DNA from: Acidimicrobiia bacterium
GTDB lineage: Bacteria; Actinomycetota; Acidimicrobiia; Spongiisociales; JAHEDJ01
Length of the DNA stretch: 46,632 bases
Assembly: GCA_029210695.1 (NCBI GenBank)
Contig: JARGFH010000028.1
Location: 1-46,632, forward strand
Direction: 5' to 3'
A program made the position numbers and the translations under genes. This document shows, one piece after another, positions 32,943 through 41,268 of this stretch. Every line of letters starts with the position of its first letter. Within the stretch, counting starts at the first letter, position 1. Below the pieces are notes generated by a model. That model was given only the letters and a program-made list of their open reading frames with translations. It searched no databases and was not told the DNA's origin.

Positions 32943-34745
32943 CTAGACCCCGAGAAAGGCCGGCTCGATCTCAAACAGAATGTCGGACCCGCCCTTGACC
33001 GCGCCGAGTAAACCGGAGGCCTGCGGAAGCAGCTGCTCGGCATAGAACCGCGCCGTCACGATCTTGGCCTTCAGGAAGTCGTCATCCGGCGATCCGTTGT
33101 CGAGTGCCGCCTTGGCCGCCAGCGCCTGGCGGGCCATGAACCAACCGCCGGTCACGGTGGCGAACATTCGCAGGTACGGCGTGGCGGCGGCAAGCGCATC
33201 ATTGATGTTCGCCATGCCTCTTTGTGCCAGCCACATCGTGGCGTCCGAGAGCGCGGCGATGCCATCCGTCAGGCTGCGGCGGATCGTCGCCAGGTCTTCC
33301 CCGGCAGCTTCCAGGTCCTTGTCGAGGGCAGCCATACGGCCGATGAACTCGCGGACCAATTCGCCTGCCCGCATGGGCAGCTTCCGCCCAACTAGATCCA
33401 TTGCCTGGATGCCGTTGGTCCCTTCGTAGATGGGTGCGATGCGGGCATCGCGAAAATGCTGGGCTACGCCCGTCTCCTCGATGTAGCCCATGCCGCCGTG
33501 CACCTGGAGGGCGAGCGAGGTGAGCTCTACCCCGAGGTCCGTCGACCAGGCCTTCGACAGGGGAGTGAGGAGGTCGGCTAACTCGGCGGCACGCTCACGT
33601 TCTTCGGGGTTCGGATGATTGAGGGCGATGTCCATGGCTTCGGCGTTAAAGTACAGCAACGAGCGCATGGCCTCGATGTAGGCGCGTTGCGTCAGCAGCA
33701 TGCGGCGCACGTCCGGGTGTTCGATGATCAGAGAGCTGTCACCGGGTTCGGTGCCAACGGCCCGGCCTTGCCGTCGCTCCTGGGCGTAGGCCAGTGCGTC
33801 CTGGTATGCCCGCTCTGAGATGGCCAGTCCCTGTAGGCCGACCGAGAGGCGAGCGCTGTTCATCATCGTGAACATGTTCTTCATGCCGTCGAACTCCGCA
33901 CCCACGAGGTATCCAACCGATCCTTCGTGGTCGCCGAATGCCATTACCGCGGTGGGGCTGGCATGGATGCCGAGCTTGTGCTCGAGCGAGACGACGGACA
34001 CCTCGTTGGATTCTCCGAGGCTGCCGTCTTTGTTCACGATGTACTTCGGCACGACGAACATCGAGAGGCCCTTGGTGCCTGGTTTGCCATCGGGCGTTCT
34101 GGCCAGCACCAGGTGAATCACGTTGTCTGCGAGATCGTGGTCGCCCCAGGTGATGAAGATCTTCTGACCTTTGATTCGATAGGTGCCGTCGTCCTGCGGG
34201 GTCGCCTTGGTGCGTACGGTCCCGAGATCAGAGCCGGCCTGTGGCTCGGTCAGGCACATCGTCCCGGACCACTCGGCGGTGATCAGCTTCTCGAGGTAGG
34301 TGGCCCGGAGTTCGTCGTCACCATGCAACACGATCGCTTCGATGGCCCCCTGGGTGAGCATCGGATTGAGGGAGAACGCCATGTTGGAGGCCGCCAGCAT
34401 CTCCTGAAGCGCCAGGCCGACGACCCACGGGAATCCGTGACCTCCGTATTCGGGCGGGAAGGGCACGGCGCCCCAACCGGCCTCTACGTAGGCCCGGTAG
34501 GCGCCCTTGAAAGCCTCGGGTGTGACGACGACTCCATCCTGGGAGAGGACCACACCTTCTTTGTCACCGATGATGTTGGTCGGGGCCACGACTTCAGCCA
34601 TGAAGCGGCCACCTTCGTCGAGAGCACCGAAGACGGTGTCGGGGTCGGCATGCTCGAACCCTTCGAGGGTGGCGAGACCGGCCAGGTCGACGATATTGGA
34701 GAAAACGAACTTGATGTCACGCAGCGGGGGTGTGTAGTCGGCCAT
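32943..34745 (-). CDS. Acyl-CoA dehydrogenase, long (DmdC-like) type
   Basis: A 600-residue FAD enzyme of the longer acyl-CoA dehydrogenase group typified by DmdC (3-methylthiopropionyl-CoA dehydrogenase). The N-terminal MADYTPPLRDIKFVF is characteristic. The core shows MCLTEPQAGSDLGTV, the FAD-binding ITWGDHD region and YEGTNGIQAMDLVGRKL, whose glutamate is the expected catalytic base. A C-terminal extension of about 130 residues is normal for this subgroup. The actual substrate cannot be told: DmdC-like annotation is broad and many members act on ordinary fatty acyl-CoA. Confidence 0.9.
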   Translation of the reverse strand: MADYTPPLRDIKFVFSNIVDLAGLATLEGFEHADPDTVFGALDEGGRFMAEVVAPTNIIGDKEGVVLSQDGVVVTPEAFKGAYRAYVEAGWGAVPFPPEYGGHGFPWVVGLALQEMLAASNMAFSLNPMLTQGAIEAIVLHGDDELRATYLEKLITAEWSGTMCLTEPQAGSDLGTVRTKATPQDDGTYRIKGQKIFITWGDHDLADNVIHLVLARTPDGKPGTKGLSMFVVPKYIVNKDGSLGESNEVSVVSLEHKLGIHASPTAVMAFGDHEGSVGYLVGAEFDGMKNMFTMMNSARLSVGLQGLAISERAYQDALAYAQERRQGRAVGTEPGDSSLIIEHPDVRRMLLTQRAYIEAMRSLLYFNAEAMDIALNHPNPEERERAAELADLLTPLSKAWSTDLGVELTSLALQVHGGMGYIEETGVAQHFRDARIAPIYEGTNGIQAMDLVGRKLPMRAGELVREFIGRMAALDKDLEAAGEDLATIRRSLTDGIAALSDATMWLAQRGMANINDALAAATPYLRMFATVTGGWFMARQALAAKAALDNGSPDDDFLKAKIVTARFYAEQLLPQASGLLGAVKGGSDILFEIEPAFLGV

Positions 34746-34824
34746 GGGAGAAGTGTAGGTGGCGAGATACCGGGCGGTAATGGCTGAAGGTCCTCAACTC
34801 GGAAGGGCGGCGGTCCTTCGTGGA

Positions 34825-35406
34825 TCAGCCGGCGCCGGCCGCACCGGCCGCCAGATCGCGCAGAGCGGCTGCTTCGGAGAGGTCCGACCAGATGGCCGGG
34901 TCGAGGTCGAGTTCTGCCCGGATCGTTCCATCGCTCGGCGCTTCGAACCGGGCTCCGGCTTTGCGGGCCAGGCGTGTCATCGCGGCATTATCCGCCAGCA
35001 TGGTCATCTCGAAGCGTCCGAGATCATGATCGACAGCCACCAGGGCGAGAGCCCGGAACATCGTCCACCCGAGTCCACGACCCTGGAAGTCATCCGCGAT
35101 CGTGAACGCCGCTTCGGCGATGTCCGGCCCTGTACGTACGTACCTGGCGATTCCGACCCCGATGCCGTCCTCCGTCTCGATTCCCCACGCGAAATGGTCG
35201 ATGTGGTCGATGTCGGTGAGGTAGGTGAGCTGACTTCCCGATAGTTGGCCGATCGGCGTGAAGAAACGTTGATTCCGGGACGCTTCAGACAGACTCTGAA
35301 ACCCCTTGGCAAGTAGGTCGCGGTCTGCGCGCGTCACCGGACGGATGCGAACAGGTAGTCCGTCGCGAAGCGTCAGTGTGACGATGGGGTGGGTGCCGAC
35401 TGGCAT
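34825..35406 (-). CDS. GNAT-family N-acetyltransferase
   Basis: A 193-residue GNAT protein with LRDGLPVRIRPVTRADRDLL at the start, AAFTIADDFQGRGLGWTMFRAL containing the acetyl-CoA loop (QGRGLG), and DNAAMTRLARKAGA near the end. The fold resembles the acetyltransferase part of lysine acetylases of the Pat type, without a cAMP-binding domain. The substrate is unknown. Confidence 0.85.
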   Translation of the reverse strand: MPVGTHPIVTLTLRDGLPVRIRPVTRADRDLLAKGFQSLSEASRNQRFFTPIGQLSGSQLTYLTDIDHIDHFAWGIETEDGIGVGIARYVRTGPDIAEAAFTIADDFQGRGLGWTMFRALALVAVDHDLGRFEMTMLADNAAMTRLARKAGARFEAPSDGTIRAELDLDPAIWSDLSEAAALRDLAAGAAGAG

Positions 35407-35486
35407 GGGGTCATGATACTAGAAGTGCTAACTATTGCAAGCACAAGGGCAACGATCGCACGCACTTGCCAGGCAGTCGGGGAACT

Positions 35487-35575
35487 GTAATCCAGCGTAT
35501 CGCTCACCCCGACGGGGGGAGTACGCCCGGCCGAAGGCCGGGTGGGAGGGGCGCAAATCTTCCGGTGTCTCTCGC
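35487..35575. repeat. GC-rich hairpin repeat downstream of glpD, related to the 25702-25905 block
   Basis: CCCCGACGGGG and CCCGGCCGAAGGCCGGG hairpins are followed by GGAGGGGCGCAAATCTTCCGG, similar to GAGGGGGCAGATCTTCGGA at 25826-25845. Both lie in non-coding DNA next to a gene end. It looks like a second, diverged copy of the same palindromic repeat family. The 176-bp gap around it holds no gene. Confidence 0.5.
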
Positions 35576-35582
35576 TCCCGGC

Positions 35583-37238
35583 TCAACCCCGGCCCAGCAT
35601 GCGGACGTCGGGAGCTCCGAGCCGGGCGGCGTCGGCGGTCTGGTCGTCTGGTTGTTCCTGCGACTGGCGTTCGGCGGTCACTCTGCCCTGGTAGTGCTGG
35701 ATCTCACGGGTGATCGTGTCCTCGTCCCATCCGAGTTCGAAACCCATCAGCTCCGCCACCTGCTTGGTGGCGGCCATGCCCCGATCCCACGACTCGATCG
35801 AGAGCCGCGTGCGTCGGGTGAGCACGTCGTCGAGATGGAGCGCCCCTTCATGCCGGGCGGCGTAGGCGACCTCGACCGCCAGGTAGTCCTCGCTGCCCGG
35901 CAGCGTGGAGGACAAATCAGGGCGTTCTTGCAGCATTGCCAGCACCTCGGTGATATTGGCTCCGTGCCGGTGCAGCAGGTTTTCGGTCTGTGCGGTGGTG
36001 AGACCCGATTGGGTGGCCGTCTTGTAGCGGCGGTTCCAGGCCGGTTTGAAGCCGTCACCTCCAACGAGGGGAACCTCGGCCGTGCAGGACGGAGGTATCC
36101 GACCTCCGAGGTTGCGGGCGGCGGCGTCGACTGCATCTTCGGCCATGACGCGGTAGGTCGTGTACTTGCCACCTGCCACAGAGATCAGTCCGGGGACGGT
36201 TTGCGAAACTGCGTGCTCCCGGGTGAGTTTGCTGGTCGCGTCCGACTCCCCGAACAGCAGCGGCCGCAGGCCGGCGTAGATGCCCTCGACATCGTCACGG
36301 GCGAGTGGTTCGTCCAGCACGGTATTGACATGGCTGAGGAGGTAATCGATGTCGCGGCGGCTGGCGGCCGGATGAGCGAGGTCGAGGTTCCAGTCGGTGT
36401 CGGTGGTGCCGATGATCCAGTGCTTTCCCCAGGGGATCACAAAGAGAACACTCCTCTCTGTGCGGAGGATCAGCCCGGTGTCGGAGTGGAGGCGGTCCTT
36501 GGGAACGACCAGATGGATTCCCTTCGACGCTCGAACCTTGATGGTGCCCCGGCCCGCCATGTCCTGGATCTCGTCGGTCCAAACGCCCGTGGCATTGATG
36601 ACCTGTCGGGCCCGGATGTCGAGAGTGCGTCCCGATTCGAGGTCGAGTGCCTGCACTCCGGTGACCCGGTCGCCCTCGCGCAGGAGTCCGGTCACGCGGG
36701 CACTCGAGGCCATGGCCGCACCGTAGGCCGCGGCCGTTCTCGCCAGCCCGAGCGTGTGGCGGGCGTCGTCGACCTGAGCGTCCCAGTATCTGATCGCACC
36801 GATGAGCGCGTCTTTCGAAAGTCCAGGCGCCAGCTTCAGGGCCGAACTCCGTGACAGGTGACGATGGGCGGGGAGCGGGTTGCGGGCGAGGGCAGCCAAT
36901 CCGTCGTACATGGCAATGCCGGCGCCGACGTATGCACGTTCCCACACCCGGTGCTGGAGGGGGTAGAGGAATGAGACCGGCCGGACGAGGTGCGGCGCCA
37001 GCCGGTCGAAGATCAAACCACGCTCGCGCAGTGCCTCACGAACGAGGCCAAAATCCAGTTGCTCGAGGTAGCGCAGACCGCCGTGGATGAGTTTCGATGA
37101 GCGACTCGAAGTTCCGGAGGCGTAATCACGCTGTTCGACGAGGGCGACGGAGAGACCGCGGCTGGCTGCATCGAGGGCGGTACCCGCTCCGGTAACACCA
37201 CCACCGACGACGACGATGTCGAACACTTCGTCTGACAT
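35583..37238 (-). CDS. glpD: Glycerol-3-phosphate dehydrogenase, FAD-dependent
   Basis: A 551-residue flavoprotein oxidising sn-glycerol-3-phosphate to dihydroxyacetone phosphate and feeding electrons to quinone at the membrane. The dinucleotide fold FDIVVVGGGVTGAGTALDAA lies at the start, followed by the family motif SSKLIHGGLRYLEQ and the later GIHLVVPKDR and ISVAGGKYTTYRVMA. The C-terminal DAO domain is present, and the length is normal. The ATG at 37238 puts the FAD motif close to the N-terminus; a GTG at 37289 would add 17 residues. Confidence 0.92.
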   Translation of the reverse strand: MSDEVFDIVVVGGGVTGAGTALDAASRGLSVALVEQRDYASGTSSRSSKLIHGGLRYLEQLDFGLVREALRERGLIFDRLAPHLVRPVSFLYPLQHRVWERAYVGAGIAMYDGLAALARNPLPAHRHLSRSSALKLAPGLSKDALIGAIRYWDAQVDDARHTLGLARTAAAYGAAMASSARVTGLLREGDRVTGVQALDLESGRTLDIRARQVINATGVWTDEIQDMAGRGTIKVRASKGIHLVVPKDRLHSDTGLILRTERSVLFVIPWGKHWIIGTTDTDWNLDLAHPAASRRDIDYLLSHVNTVLDEPLARDDVEGIYAGLRPLLFGESDATSKLTREHAVSQTVPGLISVAGGKYTTYRVMAEDAVDAAARNLGGRIPPSCTAEVPLVGGDGFKPAWNRRYKTATQSGLTTAQTENLLHRHGANITEVLAMLQERPDLSSTLPGSEDYLAVEVAYAARHEGALHLDDVLTRRTRLSIESWDRGMAATKQVAELMGFELGWDEDTITREIQHYQGRVTAERQSQEQPDDQTADAARLGAPDVRMLGRG

Positions 37239-37380
37239 CCGGTCGAGATCGCGAGTTCGTTGCTGGGGTCCGAGGGTTGGATTGCTCACATCATCGAGGC
37301 TACACCCCGCCCTTGTGATCGCCGGCGGCGTTGGTCCTAACCACGGTGGGCCGACGACTCTGGCACTATCGTGCCGCCAC

Positions 37381-37707
37381 GTGACTGATCAGAACACCCC
37401 GGACCGGCGCAGTAGGTTCAAACGTACGCTCACGGGTGCGATCCTGGCGCTTCCGCAGGTGTCTGCCTGGATGTTCACTGGGTCGGTTTGGAACCTCGCC
37501 AGGCAGCGTTGGGATGTCTTCTTTGAGCCGATGTGGCTGGCGGTAGTGCTCATTGCGATCGTGCTGGGGACCGGAGCAATATCTGTTCGCGGCCTGTGGC
37601 TGTATTTCAGGGGAACCCGCACCTACGTCCTGGCCGCCACCAGTGCCGTCCTGTCGATGACCGCGGCGGTGGCGCTTTCCTTCGTAACGGCGATCGTGAC
37701 CTTCTAG
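37381..37707 (+). CDS. Small membrane protein, 108 residues
   Basis: A small protein with two or three hydrophobic helices (MWLAVVLIAIVLGTGAISV and YVLAATSAVLSMTAAVALSFV, plus a weaker one near residue 25). No family is recognised. The GTG at 37381 is the likely start, although no strong ribosome site precedes it. The TAG stop coincides with the CTAG at the left end of an inverted-repeat element, so the native gene may have been longer before insertion. Confidence 0.6.
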   Translation: MTDQNTPDRRSRFKRTLTGAILALPQVSAWMFTGSVWNLARQRWDVFFEPMWLAVVLIAIVLGTGAISVRGLWLYFRGTRTYVLAATSAVLSMTAAVALSFVTAIVTF

Positions 37708-37814
37708 TGGTCCGTCGCGGATTTGGTGACTTGGTCTCCTGCCGGACGATCCCCGCTGTGGCAGGGTTCGTGGCACTGCCTACCCCGGTCATCAAATAGC
37801 AGACAGACCACTAG
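37704..37814. mobile_element. MITE-like 111-bp imperfect palindrome flanked by CTAG
   Basis: CTAGTGGTC at 37704-37712 pairs with GACCACTAG at 37806-37814, and ATTTGGTGAC at 37721-37730 pairs with GTCATCAAAT at 37788-37797 with one G-T. All pairs share a single axis at 37759 with no bulges, which is typical of terminal inverted repeats rather than a folded RNA. CTAG at both ends could be a 4-bp target duplication, as made by IS5-like elements. It has no coding capacity. No second copy was seen in the window. Confidence 0.6.
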
Positions 37815-37885
37815 GGCGGCGGTCCTGATCGCCCGCCGTCGACGTCTCCGGGCGAGTAGGTGAGCACGACGAATCGAGGGGACCC

Positions 37886-39463
37886 ATGACCAGCACTATT
37901 TCGCCGCCCCGACCGGATGGTTCTACCCCGGCGCCGGCAGATCGCGATACGGACGGTATTCCCCGTCTGCTGCCGCCCGTGGTTGACTTCGTCGCCCGAA
38001 TCCAGGCGCGCCTCGAGACGAAGTTGCTGGCCGGTTTCCTAGGCATCTCAGTGCTGATGCTGGCCCTCGGGATCGTCGGGCTCCTGGTCGTGAACCGTAT
38101 GGATGTTCAGGTTGATCGCCTCTCAATGCTCCAGCGGCAGTCGGACAACGCCAACCACATGCTCTACAGCATCACCGCGCAATCCCATTTCCGAACCATG
38201 GCACTGCTGACCGGGGAACCAGTCTGGAACGACAAGATCGGTGGCGCGAAGGCAACCTTCGCGCAGCTCATCGAGGAGACAGAGGTCATCGCGGTTGGCG
38301 ACCACGGCGACCTGTTCAACCGCTTGCGTGCCATCGATGAGCGCTACGCGGAGGCCGGTGTGCGAGTTGAGGCGCTCCAGGCCTCCGGAGACATCGAAGG
38401 TGCTCTCCGGGCCCACGTCCAATCTGAGCACGAGATCAGTCACGAGCTGGAAGGTCCGCTAAACGACTTCATCGGCGACACCGAAGATCTGGTGGCGGCC
38501 GAGATCGACGGCTTCGCGGGAGACCGCCGATTCCTGCGAATCGCTCTAGCTGCCTTCTCAGTGATGAGCCTCGGAGGAGCCGTAGCGCTGGGTGCCGTCA
38601 TCTCGTGGACTGTGATCCGGCCGGTCCGCAGAATCGATCATGCTCTCGACACACTGGCGAGTGGTGATTTCACTGCCCGCATCGATGTGCCCAATCGAGA
38701 CGAGTTCGGAAAGCTCTCGGACAATGTCAACCGGGCCAGTGAGCAGCTCGAAACACTGTATGGAAGGCTCGAGACCGTCAACCGCGACCTCCAGGCGCAG
38801 GTCGATGATCAGGTCGCATTGCTCGAACGCACGTCGCAGTTGCGTCGCTACCTGTCGCCCCAGGTCGCCGAGGCGATCGTCACCGGTGACAGGGGGATCG
38901 GTGAGTCGAGGCGAGCAGAGCTGTCGATCGCGTTCGTCGACATCCGGGGGTTCACGGCCCTCTCCGAGCAGTCGGAGCCGGAGGAGATGATCGCCGGACT
39001 CAATCGCTTCCTCACCGTGATGACCGACATCGTCTTTCGCTACGAGGGAACGCTCGACAAGTACATAGGCGACGCGCTCATGGTCTTCTTCAACGACCCT
39101 CTTCCCCAGGAAGACCACGCCGAACGGGCAGTCCGAATGGCGCTCGACATGCAAGTCGCCCGAGTCGAGCTGAGAACTAGCCTCACCGAGGCTGCTCAGT
39201 TGGAGATCACCGCCGGCGTCGGCATCTCGACCGGGTTCGTGACGGTGGGCAACATCGGCTCGCCGAGTCGCATGGACTACACGGCGATGGGCAACCACGT
39301 GAACCTGGCCTCCCGGCTCGCCGATGATGCCGGTCCCGGCGAGATTCTCATCACCGAACGCACGCTGGCGTTGCTCCCGCAGGGACTGGTGACGGCCGAG
39401 CCGGCGGGCCAGCGCAATCTCAAAGGCGTGCAGCGTCCGATCGCCTTCTACCGGATCGTCTGA
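37886..39463 (+). CDS. Membrane adenylate cyclase with extracellular sensor and HAMP domain
   Basis: A 525-residue class III nucleotide cyclase. Helix 1 at 47-69 and helix 2 at about 218-244 enclose a helical outer sensor domain (70-217). A HAMP domain follows (about 245-295), then a coiled stretch and the cyclase domain (about 345-525). Catalytic residues are all visible: metal ligands D352 and D396, substrate K392 (LDKYIGD), adenine-specifying D464 (MDYTAMG), and transition-state N473 and R477 (NLASR). It should make cAMP in response to an outside signal. The ATG at 37886 has a GAGGGG ribosome site. Confidence 0.92.
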   Translation: MTSTISPPRPDGSTPAPADRDTDGIPRLLPPVVDFVARIQARLETKLLAGFLGISVLMLALGIVGLLVVNRMDVQVDRLSMLQRQSDNANHMLYSITAQSHFRTMALLTGEPVWNDKIGGAKATFAQLIEETEVIAVGDHGDLFNRLRAIDERYAEAGVRVEALQASGDIEGALRAHVQSEHEISHELEGPLNDFIGDTEDLVAAEIDGFAGDRRFLRIALAAFSVMSLGGAVALGAVISWTVIRPVRRIDHALDTLASGDFTARIDVPNRDEFGKLSDNVNRASEQLETLYGRLETVNRDLQAQVDDQVALLERTSQLRRYLSPQVAEAIVTGDRGIGESRRAELSIAFVDIRGFTALSEQSEPEEMIAGLNRFLTVMTDIVFRYEGTLDKYIGDALMVFFNDPLPQEDHAERAVRMALDMQVARVELRTSLTEAAQLEITAGVGISTGFVTVGNIGSPSRMDYTAMGNHVNLASRLADDAGPGEILITERTLALLPQGLVTAEPAGQRNLKGVQRPIAFYRIV

Positions 39464-39537
39464 GGACGGGAGCAACCGCGAGAAGGCTGCGGCCCAAGCG
39501 CTACATCATCTTCTTACCGGCAAACAACCGGATGGTT

Positions 39538-39834
39538 TCAGCGCTTGCGCCGGCCGGCCCGGGATGACCCGCCCAAGAAGGTGCCGGCTCCGAGCACGAA
39601 CCCAAAGTTGTACCAACCACCGTTGTTGAAGACCTCGTAAACATTCACGTTGTCACTGAACAGCGAGATGATGAACACGATTGGCAGGATGATCCCGTGC
39701 CAGAGGCCTAGCCAGAACCCGGCCATCTCCCCGTTGTCGGTTGCCACATCGACCTGGGGGTTCGGGCCGGCCGCGCAGGCAGCCAGCAGCAGCGCGAACA
39801 GGATCACGGTCACCAGAAGGTGCTTTCGCTTCAC
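39538..39834 (-). CDS. Small conserved lipoprotein/membrane protein of unknown function
   Basis: A 98-residue protein with a signal helix ending in the lipobox LLAAC (Cys20), a membrane helix WLGLWHGIILPIVFIISLF, and the conserved tail VYEVFNNGGWYNFGFVLGAG, ending in a basic RAGRRKR. I recall a widespread uncharacterised family with this GLWHG and NGGWYNFGF pattern. A strong AGGAGG ribosome site precedes the ATG at 39834. It converges with the adenylate cyclase gene. Confidence 0.85.
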   Translation of the reverse strand: MKRKHLLVTVILFALLLAACAAGPNPQVDVATDNGEMAGFWLGLWHGIILPIVFIISLFSDNVNVYEVFNNGGWYNFGFVLGAGTFLGGSSRAGRRKR

Positions 39835-40248
39835 ATCTACCTCCTTCCGACGAAGCTACTCAACTTCAGCCCGGTTGGGCGATCGATTCGCGTGGTGGTG
39901 AGCATCTTGCGAAGGCGCCACGTTCTGTCTGGCCTCACAAGGACGGTACGTCCCACCCGATCGGAGGATGCTGCCGGATATGAGAGCACACGCAACACTG
40001 TCGCTACGCCGACAGTTAGGGCCTGCGCGGCCCGGCTGCCCCGTTGGATGGAGTAGATCGAGTGCAAGCGAACAAATTCCACCGATTTGATGAGCCGGTC
40101 CCGGCTCGAGCGACTCCGCGAGAATGGGGTTCCCACCGCGGGTGTTGTGGGCAAGCACGAGGACAGAAGGAACTGCGTCATTCACCTCGAGCTGCCCAAC
40201 TTGAGCCGGATGAACGGCGGGGTACCGACGACAAGGAGATACCGCATC
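39835..40248. other. 414-bp spacer upstream of gnd, no gene seen
   Basis: No convincing coding frame exists on either strand; an open frame in phase with gnd from 40087 has no family similarity and no good ribosome site. The stretch contains a perfect 7-bp hairpin GAGCCGG-TC-CCGGCTC at 40092-40107. It should hold the promoters of the divergent lipoprotein and gnd genes and a long gnd leader. I see no known riboswitch. Confidence 0.5.
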
Positions 40249-41268
40249 ATGGAACTGGGAATGATCGGCCTCGGCCGAATGGGAGCGAACCTCGTTCGCA
40301 GGCTGCTCCGTGATGGCCATCGGACCGTTGTGTACGACGTCGACCCCGTCTCCGTAGCCGAGCTGGTCGCGGCAGGCGCCGAGGGGGCAGATGGTCTTGC
40401 CGACCTGGCCGGCAAACTGAACGGCCCTCGAACCATTTGGGTGATGGTGCCGGCGGGAATCACCGGGAAGGTCATAGATGACATCGCTTCCCACCTCAAC
40501 GCAGGCGACATCATCATCGATGGGGGTAACTCGTACTACCAGGACGACCTCGAGCGGTCGGCTGTCTTGTTGGAGCGCGGCATTCGTTTGATCGATGTCG
40601 GTACCAGCGGTGGTGTATTCGGGCTCGAACGGGGGTTCTGCCTGATGATCGGCGGCGACGCCGGCGCGGTTGCCCACCTCGACCCGATCTTCCGGACCCT
40701 GGCCCCGGGAGTCGACACGGCCGAGCGGACCCCGGGCCGCGCTGGTGAGCCGCTGGCTGCCGAGCACGGCTATCTGCACTGTGGGCCGAGCGGTGCAGGT
40801 CACTTCGTCAAGATGGTCCACAACGGCGTCGAGTACGGCATCATGGCCGCATATGCGGAAGGTCTGAACATTCTCAAACATGCCGGGGTCGGGCTCTCCG
40901 ACAGCCGGACCGATGCCGAGACCGCCCCTCTTCGGCGGCCGGATCACTATCAGTACGAGTTGGATGTGCCGGCGGTCGCCGAAGTTTGGCGGCGAGGCAG
41001 CGTTGTTGCCTCGTGGTTGCTCGATCTGACCGCCGCCGCCTTCGTTGAAAACCCGCAGCTCGACGGGTTCACCGGTCGGGTATCGGACTCAGGAGAGGGA
41101 AGGTGGACCGTTCTGAGTGCGGTGGAAGAGGGCGTTCCCGCCCCGGTCCTTTCGGCGGCGCTCTACGGCCGGTTCGACTCGAGGGGACGTGACGAGTTCG
41201 CCAACCAGGTTTTGTCGGCGATGCGCCAACAATTTGGTGGCCATCAGGAGAAAGCCGGCCCTGCCTGA
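40249..41268 (+). CDS. gnd: 6-phosphogluconate dehydrogenase, short (NAD-type) form
   Basis: A 339-residue decarboxylating 6-phosphogluconate dehydrogenase, converting 6-phosphogluconate to ribulose 5-phosphate. The N-terminal Rossmann fold has GLGRMG and the second strand ends in an acidic YDVD, which favours NAD over NADP. Substrate motifs are GGNSYY and GTSGGVFG, and the catalytic lysine lies in [10 protein letters not shown]. The short length matches the GndA/YqeC-like class, not the 470-residue enteric form. AAGGAG precedes the ATG at 40249. It opens a sugar-phosphate operon and overlaps zwf by one base. Confidence 0.92.
   Translation: MELGMIGLGRMGANLVRRLLRDGHRTVVYDVDPVSVAELVAAGAEGADGLADLAGKLNGPRTIWVMVPAGITGKVIDDIASHLNAGDIIIDGGNSYYQDDLERSAVLLERGIRLIDVGTSGGVFGLERGFCLMIGGDAGAVAHLDPIFRTLAPGVDTAERTPGRAGEPLAAEHGYLHCGPSGAGHFVKMVHNGVEYGIMAAYAEGLNILKHAGVGLSDSRTDAETAPLRRPDHYQYELDVPAVAEVWRRGSVVASWLLDLTAAAFVENPQLDGFTGRVSDSGEGRWTVLSAVEEGVPAPVLSAALYGRFDSRGRDEFANQVLSAMRQQFGGHQEKAGPA

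Noticed and set aside
33927-34787. A 286-codon open frame on the plus strand
   Set aside because: It is antisense to the well supported acyl-CoA dehydrogenase and has no recognisable motif.
35466-36854. A 462-codon open frame on the plus strand
   Set aside because: It is antisense to glpD, which has strong family motifs over the same span. Long antisense frames are common in high-GC codon usage.
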